Positions 45,671-54,430 of a DNA stretch of 64,000 bases are shown here, piece by piece (position 1 is the stretch's first letter; the number at the start of each line of letters is the position of its first letter). A model generated the notes under the pieces. The model did not search any database. It saw nothing but the letters and a program-made list of their open reading frames with translations, and was not told the origin of the DNA. This DNA is from VXYL01 sp965199915. Its GTDB lineage: Bacteria; Pseudomonadota; Gammaproteobacteria; Pseudomonadales; Azotimanducaceae. The stretch lies in the NCBI GenBank assembly GCA_965199915.1, contig OZ241348.1, positions 2,542,001 to 2,606,000 of the forward strand, written 5' to 3'. The translations under genes were made by a program, and so were the position numbers.

Positions 45671-45785
45671 GGCGGCTACGCTACTCTGTCCTGCAGACAG
45701 CCCGCACTTGAATGCTCATCATCTCGGATGCGGTACTTTAATTAAATTAGGTGCTGGGGAAGTAGCTCTCACCGTGACCTCTCGA

Positions 45786-47117
45786 CTAATGCCTCTCCAC
45801 AAGAAACAAGTGCTCCATAACGTGGATCTTTCGATTCCTGAAATTCCTGCTGCCCCGATAGGTGTTGTAGCGCGTCTCGAACACACTCACCGCGCCGAGT
45901 CGCCTAAGTGTCGCCAACATATCGTCGGGTGTGACGAAGCCCTCGTCGTTGAAGGAGATCAGCAGGAATCGAGCGTCGATCGCGTCGAACAGCTGCCGCA
46001 GCAGCGAGAGCGACTTGGCGCGCACGTTGTAGCCCGATCGGCGCCAATCAACCGGTATCCCGGACACGCGGCTGACTTTCGCCGGCCTCTTGTAGTTGAC
46101 TAGGAGATTCAACATGAAATAGTTCGATCCATATGGATGTTGGTTGTACGGTGGATCGATGTAGGCCAAATCAAGGTCTCGGACGATCCGCGCCACTTGG
46201 TTGGCGTCGCCTTGGTGAATTGCACAGTCGCACTCGAATCGGCTCAAGATTGGAAGCTCCAGCTCGATCAGCCCGCGGATTCGCGTCAAAGCGTCCGACG
46301 AGGTACCGCCATACTGGCCGATACCCGTATGCCTGTTCTTGTAGAACCCTTTGAACACGCCGGCGTTGTTGGCATGGACGGAAGCCTTGTGCAGCAGCGA
46401 GGCCAAGAGCATTCCCGCAACACCGTCGTCGGCCACCTCTCCAATCATGCGGCGGTAGTTGTCGAGCCGCCGGGCATTTGCCGTTGTGTAGAACACGCGA
46501 TCGTTGGGCCTGATGGCTTGTTCGTCTTGGGGCGAGTAGAGATCCTCAATAAAACCTTTGGGCAAGGGCTCGCGTTCAACCCGCGCATTGAGATCCGCCA
46601 CGGTCTGGGTCAAGACCGCGAGGTCCACGGTGGATCGGTTGCGCAAATAGCAACGGGAAGTGACCGTGGCGTAGTCTTCAATATCGTTGCTCGCGAGATG
46701 CGACGCGTGCGCCTTCAGAAAGCGGGAGACCACCCCCGATCCGCTGAAGGCGTCAAAGACCCGCAGCTTGGTCTTGTTCAGACGCCTCTTCACGGCTTCC
46801 ACGGCCTCGCCGATCGGGCCAAGCAGGGCGCGCTTGTTGCCGATGTAGGTGATCAGCTGGCGACACAAGTAGTCGGGGTCCTCAAGCCCGAAGGCGTATG
46901 GAACGCTCGATCCGTTGTGCCCATCCGGTCGTTCGACGTGGCTGGAGCGGGCGAGGCTTGACCCATTGGCAGGCCCGAACCCCAGTTCCGTCTGTCGGCA
47001 TCCAACCGCACTGCCGCCTCGATCGGAACGGGGCGCTCGGCACAAGTTAAGCGCTCGGCCCGTTCGAGCCGAGCGCGATGGTGTTCCTCTGGACATCCAA
47101 ACCGACGCCTTCGTCAC
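45786..47117 (-). CDS. D12-class adenine-specific DNA methyltransferase, orphan
   Basis: The protein has RQLITYIGNKRALLGPI, the AdoMet-binding VFDAFSGSGVVSRFLK, LASNDIEDYA, and LAYIDPPYNQHPYGSNYF with the catalytic DPPY, the order of D12-class N6-adenine methyltransferases. Up to 443 residues are possible from GTG 47117, but the first 75 lack similarity and their DNA contains a stem (GCGCTCGG/CCGAGCGC, 47053-47079), so the true start may be nearer the domain (ATG 47096 or TTG 47045). No restriction gene is adjacent. Target sequence is unknown. Confidence 0.85.
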   Translation of the reverse strand: MTKASVWMSRGTPSRSARTGRALNLCRAPRSDRGGSAVGCRQTELGFGPANGSSLARSSHVERPDGHNGSSVPYAFGLEDPDYLCRQLITYIGNKRALLGPIGEAVEAVKRRLNKTKLRVFDAFSGSGVVSRFLKAHASHLASNDIEDYATVTSRCYLRNRSTVDLAVLTQTVADLNARVEREPLPKGFIEDLYSPQDEQAIRPNDRVFYTTANARRLDNYRRMIGEVADDGVAGMLLASLLHKASVHANNAGVFKGFYKNRHTGIGQYGGTSSDALTRIRGLIELELPILSRFECDCAIHQGDANQVARIVRDLDLAYIDPPYNQHPYGSNYFMLNLLVNYKRPAKVSRVSGIPVDWRRSGYNVRAKSLSLLRQLFDAIDARFLLISFNDEGFVTPDDMLATLRRLGAVSVFETRYNTYRGSRNFRNRKIHVMEHLFLVERH

Positions 47118-47371
47118 GTCATGGCACCTTGAAGACGCATGCTCAAGAGGCAGCAGAGTGTAACAGTAGGCCTGCGCTTCACCAGTGGCATGGAACGGAA
47201 TCGGTTGCCGTTGGGCTTGGGCTGGCGCGGAACGGGACGCCCCAATGCCGCCGGCTCACGCGCGCGAGCACTTGACCCGCCGCCGCCTTCTGCGTTCAAT
47301 CGGCGGTGTTTGGAACGCGGGCGGGAGATCTCGCCGGCGAAGAAGCCGCACAGGGGCGGCGGAGGGAACGG

Positions 47372-48529
47372 ATGGCGAAACTGCGAATGGGCTTGGTGGG
47401 CGGTGGCCAAGGCGCCTTCATCGGCGCCGTGCATCGCATGGCGGCGGAGCTCGACGGGCGCGTCGCGCTGGTCTGCGGCGCCTTTTCCAGCATTCCAGAG
47501 AAGAGCCGCAAGGCGGGGCCGGCGCTCTACGGCATCGATCCGCAGCGCAGCTACGGCGACTTCAAGGAGATGATGGCGCGCGAGGCGGAGCGCCCGGCGG
47601 AGGAGCGCATGGACTTCGTCGCCATCGCGACGCCCAACCACACGCACTATCCCATCGCCAAGGCGGCGCTCGCGGCGGGCTTTCCGGTGATGTCGGACAA
47701 GCCGGCCACCTTCAACTTGGCCGAAGCCAAAGAACTGCAAGCAATCGTTCAGGAAACCGGCCTCGTGTACGGCCTCACGCACAACTACACCGGCTATCCG
47801 ATGGTGAAGGAGGCGCGCCATCTGGTGCGCTCGGGCGCCCTCGGCGCCATTCGCCGGGTGGTGGTGGAGTACGTCCAAGGCTGGCTTGCCGAGCGCGAGG
47901 AGGCGGCGGGCAACAAGCAAGCCGAATGGCGCACCGATCCGGCCCGCTCCGGCACCGCCGGCTGCATGGGCGACATCGGCACCCACGGCGAGAACCTCGT
48001 CGGATACGTTACCGACCTGCGCATCGAATCCCTGTGCGCGGACTTGACGGCCTTCGTGCCGGGGCGCCGCTTGGAGGACGACGGCAACGTGCTGTTGCGC
48101 TTCGAGGGCGGCGCGAAGGGCGTGCTGTTCGCCAGCCAAATCGCAGCGGGCGAGGAGAACGGCCTGAAGCTGCGCGTGTACGGCGAGACGGGGGGCGTGG
48201 AATGGTCGCAGATGGAACCGAACTCGCTCATCGTGCGCTGGCCGGATCGACCGTGCGAGGTGCGGCGCACCGGCGGGCCGGGCGTGAGCGAAGCGGCCAG
48301 TGCCGCCACGCGCTTGCCGGCGGGCCACCCGGAAGGCTACTTGGAAGCGTTCGCGCTGCTCTACCGCAACTTCGCGGACACGTTGCAGGCGAAGCGCAAC
48401 AGGCGCAAACCCACGGAGGAGAACTTGGACTTTCCCACCATCGCCGACGGCGTGCGCGGCATGGCGTTCATCGAGACCGTGGTTGCAAGCGCCGAAGCCG
48501 GCGCGGTTTGGACAAACTTCCGCCCGTAA
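47372..48529 (+). CDS. Gfo/Idh/MocA family oxidoreductase
   Basis: The 385-residue protein starts at ATG 47372, behind GGAGGG. It has the Rossmann motif MGLVGGGQGAFIGAVHRMA, the FVAIATPNHTHYPIAKAALAAG region, SDKPATFNLAEA with the family's conserved Lys-Pro, GTAGCMGDIGTHGENLVGYV with the probable catalytic residues, and GHPEGYLEAFALLYRNF. Members oxidise or reduce sugars and cyclitols with NAD(P). It pairs with the isomerase downstream, 40 bases away, as in many sugar or inositol operons. Confidence 0.93.
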   Translation: MAKLRMGLVGGGQGAFIGAVHRMAAELDGRVALVCGAFSSIPEKSRKAGPALYGIDPQRSYGDFKEMMAREAERPAEERMDFVAIATPNHTHYPIAKAALAAGFPVMSDKPATFNLAEAKELQAIVQETGLVYGLTHNYTGYPMVKEARHLVRSGALGAIRRVVVEYVQGWLAEREEAAGNKQAEWRTDPARSGTAGCMGDIGTHGENLVGYVTDLRIESLCADLTAFVPGRRLEDDGNVLLRFEGGAKGVLFASQIAAGEENGLKLRVYGETGGVEWSQMEPNSLIVRWPDRPCEVRRTGGPGVSEAASAATRLPAGHPEGYLEAFALLYRNFADTLQAKRNRRKPTEENLDFPTIADGVRGMAFIETVVASAEAGAVWTNFRP

Positions 48530-48569
48530 TCGGACGCTGGGGCGGCTGCACATCATAGGAGACAAGCAA

Positions 48570-49634
48570 GTGAAAACCCTCAAAGGCCCGGCGATCTTTC
48601 TCGCGCAGTTCATGGCGGACGAAGATCCCTTCGACAACATCGAGTCCATGGCCCGGTGGGCGGCGAAGTTGGGCTTCAAGGGCATCCAAGTGCCCATCGG
48701 CAATCCGGCGTTCATCGACGTGGCGAAGGCCGCCGCGAGCAAGGACTACTGCGACGACTTGAACGGCCGCGTGGCCGAATGCGGCGTGCAGATCACCGAG
48801 CTGTCCACGCACTTGGAGGGCCAGCTAGTGGCGGTACACCCCGCCTACGACCGTCTCTTCGACGGTTTCGCGCCGGAGGCGTTGCGCGGCAACCCCGCCG
48901 AGCGCACGCGCTGGGCCATAGAGCAGGTGAAGCTGGCCGCCAAAGCGAGCCGCAATCTGGGCCTCGTCTCGCACGTCACCTTCTCCGGCGCCTTGCTGTG
49001 GCCGATGGTGTATCCGTGGCCGCAGCGCCCGCCCGGTTTGGTGGAAACGGGCTTCGCCGAACTCGCCAAGCGGTGGCGCCCGATTCTGGATGCGTTCGAG
49101 GAACACGGCGTGGACTGCTGCTACGAAATCCACCCCGGCGAAGATCTGCACGACGGCGTGACCTTCGAGCGGTTTCTGGACGCCGTGGACGGCCACGCCC
49201 GCGCCAACATCCTCTACGACCCCAGCCACTTCGTGCTGCAGCAGCTGGACTACCTCGCGTTCATCGACATCTACCACGAGCGCATCAAGATGTTTCACGT
49301 CAAGGACGCCGAGTTCAACGCCACCGGCCGCTCCGGCGTGTACGGCGGTTATCAAGACTGGCTGAACCGTCCCGGCCGCTTTCGCAGCCTGGGCGACGGC
49401 CAGATCGACTTCCGCTCCATCTTCTCCAAGTTCGCCGCCTACGACTTCGACGGCTGGGCCGTGTTGGAGTGGGAATGCTGCCTGAAGCACCAGGAAGACG
49501 GCGCCCGCGAAGGCGCCGAGTTCATCCGCGACCACATCATCCGCGTCACGGACAAGGCGTTCGACGACTTCGCCGCCGCCGGCACGGACGACGCCGGCAA
49601 CCGGGCGGTATTGGGCATCGGTTCGTCTTCCTGA
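48570..49634 (+). CDS. Sugar phosphate isomerase/epimerase-like TIM-barrel protein
   Basis: GTG 48570 follows AGGAG by eight bases and yields 354 residues. It has GFKGIQVPIGNPAFI, ITELSTHLEGQLVAVHP, VDCCYEIHPGEDLHDG with the metal-binding Glu, ILYDPSHFVLQQLDYL with Asp and His, KMFHVKDAEFN with His, and AVLEWECCLK with the final Glu. These are the xylose-isomerase-like barrel residues. It should act with the oxidoreductase upstream in a carbohydrate pathway. Confidence 0.92.
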   Translation: MKTLKGPAIFLAQFMADEDPFDNIESMARWAAKLGFKGIQVPIGNPAFIDVAKAAASKDYCDDLNGRVAECGVQITELSTHLEGQLVAVHPAYDRLFDGFAPEALRGNPAERTRWAIEQVKLAAKASRNLGLVSHVTFSGALLWPMVYPWPQRPPGLVETGFAELAKRWRPILDAFEEHGVDCCYEIHPGEDLHDGVTFERFLDAVDGHARANILYDPSHFVLQQLDYLAFIDIYHERIKMFHVKDAEFNATGRSGVYGGYQDWLNRPGRFRSLGDGQIDFRSIFSKFAAYDFDGWAVLEWECCLKHQEDGAREGAEFIRDHIIRVTDKAFDDFAAAGTDDAGNRAVLGIGSSS

Positions 49635-49669
49635 CGGCGCGCAAGTTGCGATTCGGCTGAGGGCGGCGC

Positions 49670-49735
49670 GTGGGCGACTGCACCTACTGCGGCAAGGCGG
49701 CCGGCTTCCTGCGGCGCAAGCACGGCGCCAACTCT
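49670..49735 (+). pseudogene. Zinc-ribbon gene fragment (N-terminus only)
   Basis: GTG 49670 begins VGDCTYCGKAAGFLRRKHG, a zinc-ribbon start of the type CxYCGKxAG. The following residues (ANSPLRLSPASTG) are the antisense of the HicB-like gene, so only about 20 codons of the original gene remain. A second cysteine pair is not found. Confidence 0.5.
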
Positions 49736-49980
49736 CCGTTGAGGCTCAGCCCGGCAAGCACCGGCATGGCGTGCCCCACCCTAAGGCCAAGCAGCAGCCA
49801 GTCCTCGAGAGTTGATTGCAGCAGCAGCTGGCACTCCATCAATGTCGCGCCGAACGCCACAACGCCTTGGCAGGACGGGATTTTGCCTGCGAAAGTGCCA
49901 TCGTCGAGCTTGTCGAACGTGGCGGACGACCTGGCGCTCTCCACATAGTCGCTGTCGCTAAGAACGCATCCCGTGGCCAC
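49684..49980 (-). CDS. HicB-like protein, altered C-terminus
   Basis: The start GTG 49980 has GGAGG four bases upstream. The 98-residue product contains SATFDKLDDGTFAGKIPSC, GVVAFGATLMECQLLLQS and LEDWLLLGLRVG, the HicB partial RNase H-like fold. HicB is usually the antitoxin of the HicA mRNA interferase. No HicA was recognised next to it. The last 20 residues (NGELAPCLRRRKPAALPQ) come from the fusion with the zinc-ribbon fragment and are not part of the domain. Confidence 0.65.
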   Translation of the reverse strand: MATGCVLSDSDYVESARSSATFDKLDDGTFAGKIPSCQGVVAFGATLMECQLLLQSTLEDWLLLGLRVGHAMPVLAGLSLNGELAPCLRRRKPAALPQ

Positions 49981-50522
49981 TTTGCCTCCTGTTGGTGCTG
50001 GTTTGACGGCCCGAGGCCAAGTCCCGCGATTTTGATACGCTCGCCAACGTGGGGGTGGCGCCAAGTGGCCGGCTTTGATGAACGCCATGATGCCGAAGAG
50101 TGCGCCCGGAGCGGCACATTAGGCGCACTGCGTCGTTGCCGCGGGTTGGCGCGCGCATGCGGTATGTTGGGGCTGGCGGGGTCCACCGTGACTCGTTCGC
50201 GGAGCGGGTCGACGATCAGATCCATGTCCTCCATCGGCACCGCGCCCAGCAGCACCTCGTCGCCGAACACCAACGCGCCCACGAAACAGGTGCGCTTGCC
50301 GAACGCCACCCGGATCGGGCCGACGTAGGGCACGTTGATCATGCGGCCGTCGGCCATGGAGACTTCGCGGATGGACTCGGTCTCTAGCTGCAATTGGTTG
50401 GCGAGGTGTTCGGGAATGCAGAGGTTGAGGGCGCCCGTGTCCGCCAAGGCGCTCGCCGGGACGGGCGCGAGGTCGGCGCGGCGCGGATTGTCCAAGGTGA
50501 TGTCGGCGAATATGTCGCCCAT
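49839..50522 (-). CDS. Clan AA aspartic protease-like protein with read-through tail
   Basis: ATG 50522 follows GGAGG. The first 125 residues form a retropepsin-like domain: MGDIFADITLDNPRRADLA, the active-site ALADTGALNLCIPEHL, MADGRMINVPYVGPIRVAF, VFGDEVLLGAVPMEDMDL and SPNIPHA. Related proteins end just after that last motif. Here the stop is missing and the frame runs about 100 more codons (ANPRQRRSAPN onwards) into the HicB-like gene in another frame. The protease domain itself appears intact. Confidence 0.75.
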   Translation of the reverse strand: MGDIFADITLDNPRRADLAPVPASALADTGALNLCIPEHLANQLQLETESIREVSMADGRMINVPYVGPIRVAFGKRTCFVGALVFGDEVLLGAVPMEDMDLIVDPLRERVTVDPASPNIPHARANPRQRRSAPNVPLRAHSSASWRSSKPATWRHPHVGERIKIAGLGLGPSNQHQQEAKWPRDAFLATATMWRAPGRPPRSTSSTMALSQAKSRPAKALWRSARH

Positions 50523-50712
50523 GGTCGTCCTCCGTGTGTCTTGACCTCGGCCCTCCCGGCGGCCCCGCCACTTCAGTAGTGATGGCGCACGGTCAAGAAG
50601 AATACTCTGCCCTCCCGCGCTCGATAGACCGAGCGGTGTTCTTGATCGATGCTTCGGGACCAATTGGGGGCTTGCGGGCCGCCACATCATTGCCCTGCTC
50701 CTTTGCTCGGCC

Positions 50713-50743
50713 TTGCAAACCGCGGCCGGCGTTGTGGTATAAA
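50713..50743 (+). promoter_or_regulatory. Probable promoter of rpsB-tsf
   Basis: TTGCAA (50713-50718) and GTATAA or TATAAA (50737-50743) are 18-19 bases apart. The transcript would have a leader of about 140 bases before rpsB. The gene-free region 50523-50889 holds this promoter and the leader stem at 50821; I see nothing else in it. Confidence 0.5.
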
Positions 50744-50820
50744 GCGCACCGCTCGGCGCCGCAAGGCGCTCCAGCGAACATGAAGAACCATTCCGCCGAG
50801 ACGAAGCGCCGCGGGTGGTC

Positions 50821-50838
50821 TCGCCCTGTTGAGGGCGA
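50821..50838 (+). promoter_or_regulatory. Leader stem-loop upstream of rpsB
   Basis: TCGCCCT (50821-50827) pairs with AGGGCGA (50832-50838) across a GTTG loop, about 50 bases before the rpsB start. A structured rpsB leader that binds S2 is known in Gammaproteobacteria. Whether this stem is part of such a site was not tested. Confidence 0.4.
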
Positions 50839-50889
50839 GGCGGATTCGGCGTGGCGGCGGCATGGAGCACACCAACCCGGAGAGCGAAC

Positions 50890-51831
50890 ATGGCCCCTAT
50901 CGGCATGCGCGAAATGCTGGCCGCCGGCGCGCATTTCGGCCACCAAGCGCGTTTTTGGAACCCGGAGATGGGCGAATACATCTTCGGTGTCCGCAACAAG
51001 ATTCACATCATCAACCTCGGGCTCACGGTGCCTCTGCTCGAGGCGGCGCTGGCGGAAGCGCAACGGCTTGGCGCGCGCGGCGCCAAGGTGTTGTTCGTCG
51101 GCACCAAACGCTCCGCCTCCAAAGCCGTCCGCGAGCAGGCCGAGCGCATTGACGCGCCGTTCATCGATCAGCGTTGGCTCGGCGGCACGCTCACCAACTA
51201 CAAGACCATTCGCCAGTCCATTCGCCGCTTGACGGATCTGGAGACGCAGGCGACGGACGGCACCTTCGACAAGCTCACCAAGAAGGAGCGCCTGCAGCGG
51301 CGTCGCGTCATGGAGAAGCTGGAGCGCAGCTTGGGCGGCATCAAGGAGATGGGCGGCCTGCCGGACGCGCTCTTCGTGGTCGACGTGCATCACGAGCGCA
51401 TCGCGGTCACCGAGGCCAACAAGATCGGCATCCCGGTGATCGGCGTCGTGGACACGAACAGCAGTCCGAGCGGCGTGGACTTCGTGATTCCCGGCAACGA
51501 CGACGCCATCCGCTCCGTGCGGCTGTTCGTCACCGCGGTGGCGGACGCCATCGCGGAGGGGAAGGCGCAAGGCGCCGAAGAGACGCGCGCCGATGAATTC
51601 GTGGAAATCGTGGAGGACGCGCCCACACCCCCCGCCTCCACACACCCCGCCTCCACACCCCCCTCCTCCACACCCCCCCCCTCCACACCCCCCCCCTCCG
51701 CGCCCGCAGCCGCGGCAAGCGCGCCGCCGGAACCCGCCAACCAAGGCCAGCCGCAAAGCGATGACGAGCCGGCGGAGCCGAGCGCGTCCGAGGCGGAGAC
51801 GCCTGCTCCCACAAACGAGCCGGGCGCATGA
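50890..51831 (+). CDS. rpsB: 30S ribosomal protein S2 with long Pro-rich C-terminal tail
   Basis: ATG 50890 follows GGAGAG and gives 313 residues; typical S2 is near 240. The core is complete: MREMLAAGAHFGHQARFWNP, YIFGVRNKIHIINL, VLFVGTKRSASKAV, FIDQRWLGGTLTNYKTIRQS, MGGLPDALFVVDV, EANKIGIPVIGVVDTNSSP and VDFVIPGNDDAIRSV. After about residue 245 the tail is Pro/Ser/Thr repeats (TPPAS, THPAS, TPPSS) and then acidic residues. The tail DNA has long C runs. The stop overlaps the tsf start (ATGA). Confidence 0.97.
   Translation: MAPIGMREMLAAGAHFGHQARFWNPEMGEYIFGVRNKIHIINLGLTVPLLEAALAEAQRLGARGAKVLFVGTKRSASKAVREQAERIDAPFIDQRWLGGTLTNYKTIRQSIRRLTDLETQATDGTFDKLTKKERLQRRRVMEKLERSLGGIKEMGGLPDALFVVDVHHERIAVTEANKIGIPVIGVVDTNSSPSGVDFVIPGNDDAIRSVRLFVTAVADAIAEGKAQGAEETRADEFVEIVEDAPTPPASTHPASTPPSSTPPPSTPPPSAPAAAASAPPEPANQGQPQSDDEPAEPSASEAETPAPTNEPGA
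51623..51696 (+). repeat. C-rich microsatellite inside rpsB
   Basis: The repeat unit CCTCCACACCCC and variants recur, with C runs that include nine C at 51673-51681 and nine at 51688-51696. They encode the TPPxS repeats of the S2 tail. Such runs are prone to slippage, which would change only the tail and the coupling to tsf. Confidence 0.8.
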
Positions 51832-52670
51832 ACGTCGCCATGATCAAAGAATTGCGCGAGCGCACCGGCGTCGGCTTCGGGGATTGCAAGAAGGCGCTCG
51901 TCGCAGCGGACTGGGACATGGAACGCGCCGTGGACGCGGTGCGCCGGCAAAGCGGCGCCAAGGCCGCCAAGAAGGCCGACCGCACCGCGGCCGAGGGGCT
52001 GCTCGGTTTGGCGGTGGAAGGCGCGCGCGGCGCGTTGGTGGAAGTCAACGTGGAGACGGACTTCGCCGCCCGCAACCCGAAATTCGAGGCGTTCGCGCGC
52101 CAAGCGGCGGCGCAAGCGCTCGCCGAGGGCGGCGCCGGCGTTGCGGCGGCGTTGGAGGTCCAGCGCGAGGCCTTGGTGCAGGAGATCGGCGAGAACATCC
52201 AAGTGCGGCGGGCCGTTCGCCTGGACGCGCCGTCCGGCGGCGTGGTGGCCGGCTACCTGCACCAGGATCGCAAGAAGGCCGCGCTCGTCTCGCTCAGCGG
52301 CGGCGACCAGACGCTCGCCCGCGAGGTCGCCATGCACGTCACCGCCATGCGCCCGCTGGTCCTGCGCGCCGAGGACATGCCGGCGGATGTGGTGGCGCGG
52401 GAGCGGGCGATTCACGAACAACAAGCGAGCGAAAGCGGCAAGCCGGCGCCGATCGTGGAGAAGATCGTCGCCGGGCGCATGCGCAAGTTCCTCGCCGAAT
52501 CCAGTCTTCTCGAGCAACCGTTCGTGAAAGACGCCGACACCACGGTGGGCAACCTCCTCGCCGCGGCGGGGGCCACTTGCGCGGCCTTCGAGCGTTTCGA
52601 GGTGGGCGAAGGCATCAGGAAAGAGGAAGAGGATTTCGCCGCCGAAGTGCGCAAGCAGTTGCGCGCGTAG
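51828..52670 (+). CDS. tsf: Elongation factor Ts
   Basis: EF-Ts recharges EF-Tu with GTP. The 280-residue protein has MIKELRERTGVGFGDCKKAL, the diagnostic VEVNVETDFAARNPKF, GGVVAGYLHQDRKKAAL, EVAMHVTAMRPLVL and LLEQPFVKDADTTVGNLL. It is complete. Its start overlaps the end of rpsB. The usual next genes pyrH and frr are not downstream; a phosphoesterase follows instead. Confidence 0.97.
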   Translation: MNVAMIKELRERTGVGFGDCKKALVAADWDMERAVDAVRRQSGAKAAKKADRTAAEGLLGLAVEGARGALVEVNVETDFAARNPKFEAFARQAAAQALAEGGAGVAAALEVQREALVQEIGENIQVRRAVRLDAPSGGVVAGYLHQDRKKAALVSLSGGDQTLAREVAMHVTAMRPLVLRAEDMPADVVARERAIHEQQASESGKPAPIVEKIVAGRMRKFLAESSLLEQPFVKDADTTVGNLLAAAGATCAAFERFEVGEGIRKEEEDFAAEVRKQLRA

Positions 52671-52724
52671 CCGGCCCAAGCAGCGAGGCGGTCGGATCGG
52701 CGGAGAGTCGGGCGGAGGATCAGC

Positions 52725-53318
52725 GTGGCAACCAGAATCGGCCTCATTGCGGACACCCACATTCCGGAAGCGCGGGCCACGCTTTGGCCGCAGGTGTTCG
52801 ACGCCTTCGCCGGCGTCGAGCGCATCCTGCACGGCGGCGACGTCCACGACTTGGCGCTGCTCGACGAACTGGAGAAGGTCGCGCCGGTCTACTGCGCCCG
52901 CGGCAACGGCGAGGACGGCTCCGGCGGACGCCCCGTGCAACCCGAAGACCCCCGCGTCAAGTATTTCTGGACCATGCGGATCGAATCGCTCAACGTCGGC
53001 TTGACCCACTACCTGCCGGTGGACGAGGCGCCGCCGTTGCCGAGCTTGGCGGACTTCGTGGCGCGCAACTGGCCCGACGGCAAGCCCGACGTCATCGTCT
53101 CCGGCGACAGCCACACGGAGCGCATTTGCGCGAAGGACGGCATCCTCTGCGTGAATCCGGGATCGCCGACCTATCCGCACAACTACGACACGCAGTACGG
53201 GACCATCGGCTTTCTGGACATCGACGACGACCAGGCGCGAGCGTCCGTGTGGCTGATCTGCGACGACGGCATCGAGCCGTTCGACTGGGACGCCGTGCCG
53301 CCTTGGAAGCGCCGCTGA
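52725..53318 (+). CDS. YfcE/MJ0936-family metallophosphoesterase
   Basis: The 197-residue protein from GTG 52725 has the metal-binding LIADTHIPEA, ILHGGDVHDL, the ARGNGEDG position where most members have GNCD, VIVSGDSHTERI where most have GHTH, and CVNPGSPTYPHNY. The active-site set is present with small changes. Substrates are small phosphodiesters in related enzymes. A C-terminal extension with FDWDAVPPW is not typical. It overlaps the possible start of the next gene. Confidence 0.8.
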   Translation: MATRIGLIADTHIPEARATLWPQVFDAFAGVERILHGGDVHDLALLDELEKVAPVYCARGNGEDGSGGRPVQPEDPRVKYFWTMRIESLNVGLTHYLPVDEAPPLPSLADFVARNWPDGKPDVIVSGDSHTERICAKDGILCVNPGSPTYPHNYDTQYGTIGFLDIDDDQARASVWLICDDGIEPFDWDAVPPWKRR

Positions 53319-54430
53319 CCGCGCCGGTTTCGTTTGCAAGGCCGGCGCGGCCGGCGGCCGGCCGCGGCATCGCCCGCCTGTCGCCGCTGTTGGCCTTCGC
53401 CCTTGCATTGGCCGCTTGCGCCGAAGTCGAGCCGGCACCGCCACCATCCGACGCCGACCGTGAAGCGGAGACAGCGCCCGTTGTCGAACCGCTGCGCGCC
53501 GAGACCGCCGAAGGGCCGGTAACGGCCGCCGTGTCGCTCGCGCCCGCGTCACCCCGCCTGGGCGACCCGCTGGTGCTCACGCTGGAGGTCAAAGCGGCCG
53601 CCGGCGTCACGGTGGAGATGCCGGCGTTCGGCGACGCCCTCGGCCGGTTCGCCATCGTCGACTTCGCGCCGCGGCGGGAAGAAACCGCGGACGGCGTCCT
53701 GTCGGCGCAACGCTACACCTTGCAGGTGTCCGCCAGCGGCCGGCATCGCATTCCGCGGCTGCGGGTGGAGTTCGTGGACGAGCGCGACGGACGCGATCCG
53801 AAGCCGCGCGAACTGCTCACGGACGAACTCGGCTTCCAAGTGGCCTCCGTGCTGCCGGATGGAGAGGCGGCAACGGAGCTGCGTCCGGCGCGCCCGCCAC
53901 TCAAGGAGTTGGAAGGCCCGTGGTTGCGCCGCCATTGGCCGTGGCTTGCCGGCGGCGGCGGCGCGGCGGCCGCGCTGACCGCTGCCGTCGTGATGTGGTT
54001 GCGGCGCGCCGAGCAGCGGGCGCGCTTGACGGCCTTCGACCGCGCGGTGGCGCGTCTGGAGCGGTTGCGGCGCGCCGGCTTGCCGGAGCAGAGCGGCATG
54101 GACGCTTGGTATGTGGAACTCTCGGACATCGTGCGGCGCTACATCGAGGAGCGCTTCGCGCTGCGCGCGCCGGAACAGACCACGGAGGAGTTCCTGCTCG
54201 AAGCCGGCCGCTCGGCGCTGTCGCGCCCGCACCGCGAGTTGTTGTCGGCGTTCTTGGAAACCTGCGACCGCGTGAAGTTCGCCCGTTACAGCCCGGGTGC
54301 GCGCGAGTCGCAGCAAGCGCTGGACGAGGCGCGCCGGTTCTTGGACGAAACCCGCGCCGTCGACGCCGGGCGGCGGGCGGCGGCGGACGAACCCACGCCG
54401 GCGACCGCCGGCGCGAGAGCGACGCGATGA
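53303..54430 (+). CDS. Lipoprotein-type protein of a Bat operon (DUF4381-like)
   Basis: The 375-residue frame from TTG 53303 contains a signal peptide with a lipobox at LALAACAEVEP. An extracytoplasmic beta domain (LGDPLVLTLEVKAAAGV to LLTDELGFQVAS) is followed by one transmembrane helix (WPWLAGGGGAAAALTAAVV) and a cytoplasmic helical domain with AWYVELSDIVRRYIEERFAL and FLETCDRVKFARY. This last part resembles the DUF4381-type proteins found beside BatA. The exact start is uncertain, since TTG overlaps the upstream gene by 16 bases. It overlaps batA by four. Confidence 0.7.
   Translation: MEAPLTAPVSFARPARPAAGRGIARLSPLLAFALALAACAEVEPAPPPSDADREAETAPVVEPLRAETAEGPVTAAVSLAPASPRLGDPLVLTLEVKAAAGVTVEMPAFGDALGRFAIVDFAPRREETADGVLSAQRYTLQVSASGRHRIPRLRVEFVDERDGRDPKPRELLTDELGFQVASVLPDGEAATELRPARPPLKELEGPWLRRHWPWLAGGGGAAAALTAAVVMWLRRAEQRARLTAFDRAVARLERLRRAGLPEQSGMDAWYVELSDIVRRYIEERFALRAPEQTTEEFLLEAGRSALSRPHRELLSAFLETCDRVKFARYSPGARESQQALDEARRFLDETRAVDAGRRAAADEPTPATAGARATR

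Noticed and set aside
47053..47079. Stem GCGCTCGG/CCGAGCGC as a terminator
   Set aside because: There is no T run on either side and it lies at the start side of the methyltransferase gene; a leader role or chance is more likely.
49981..50120. HicA toxin gene next to the HicB-like gene
   Set aside because: All frames in this stretch were read; none shows a HicA pattern or a credible start.
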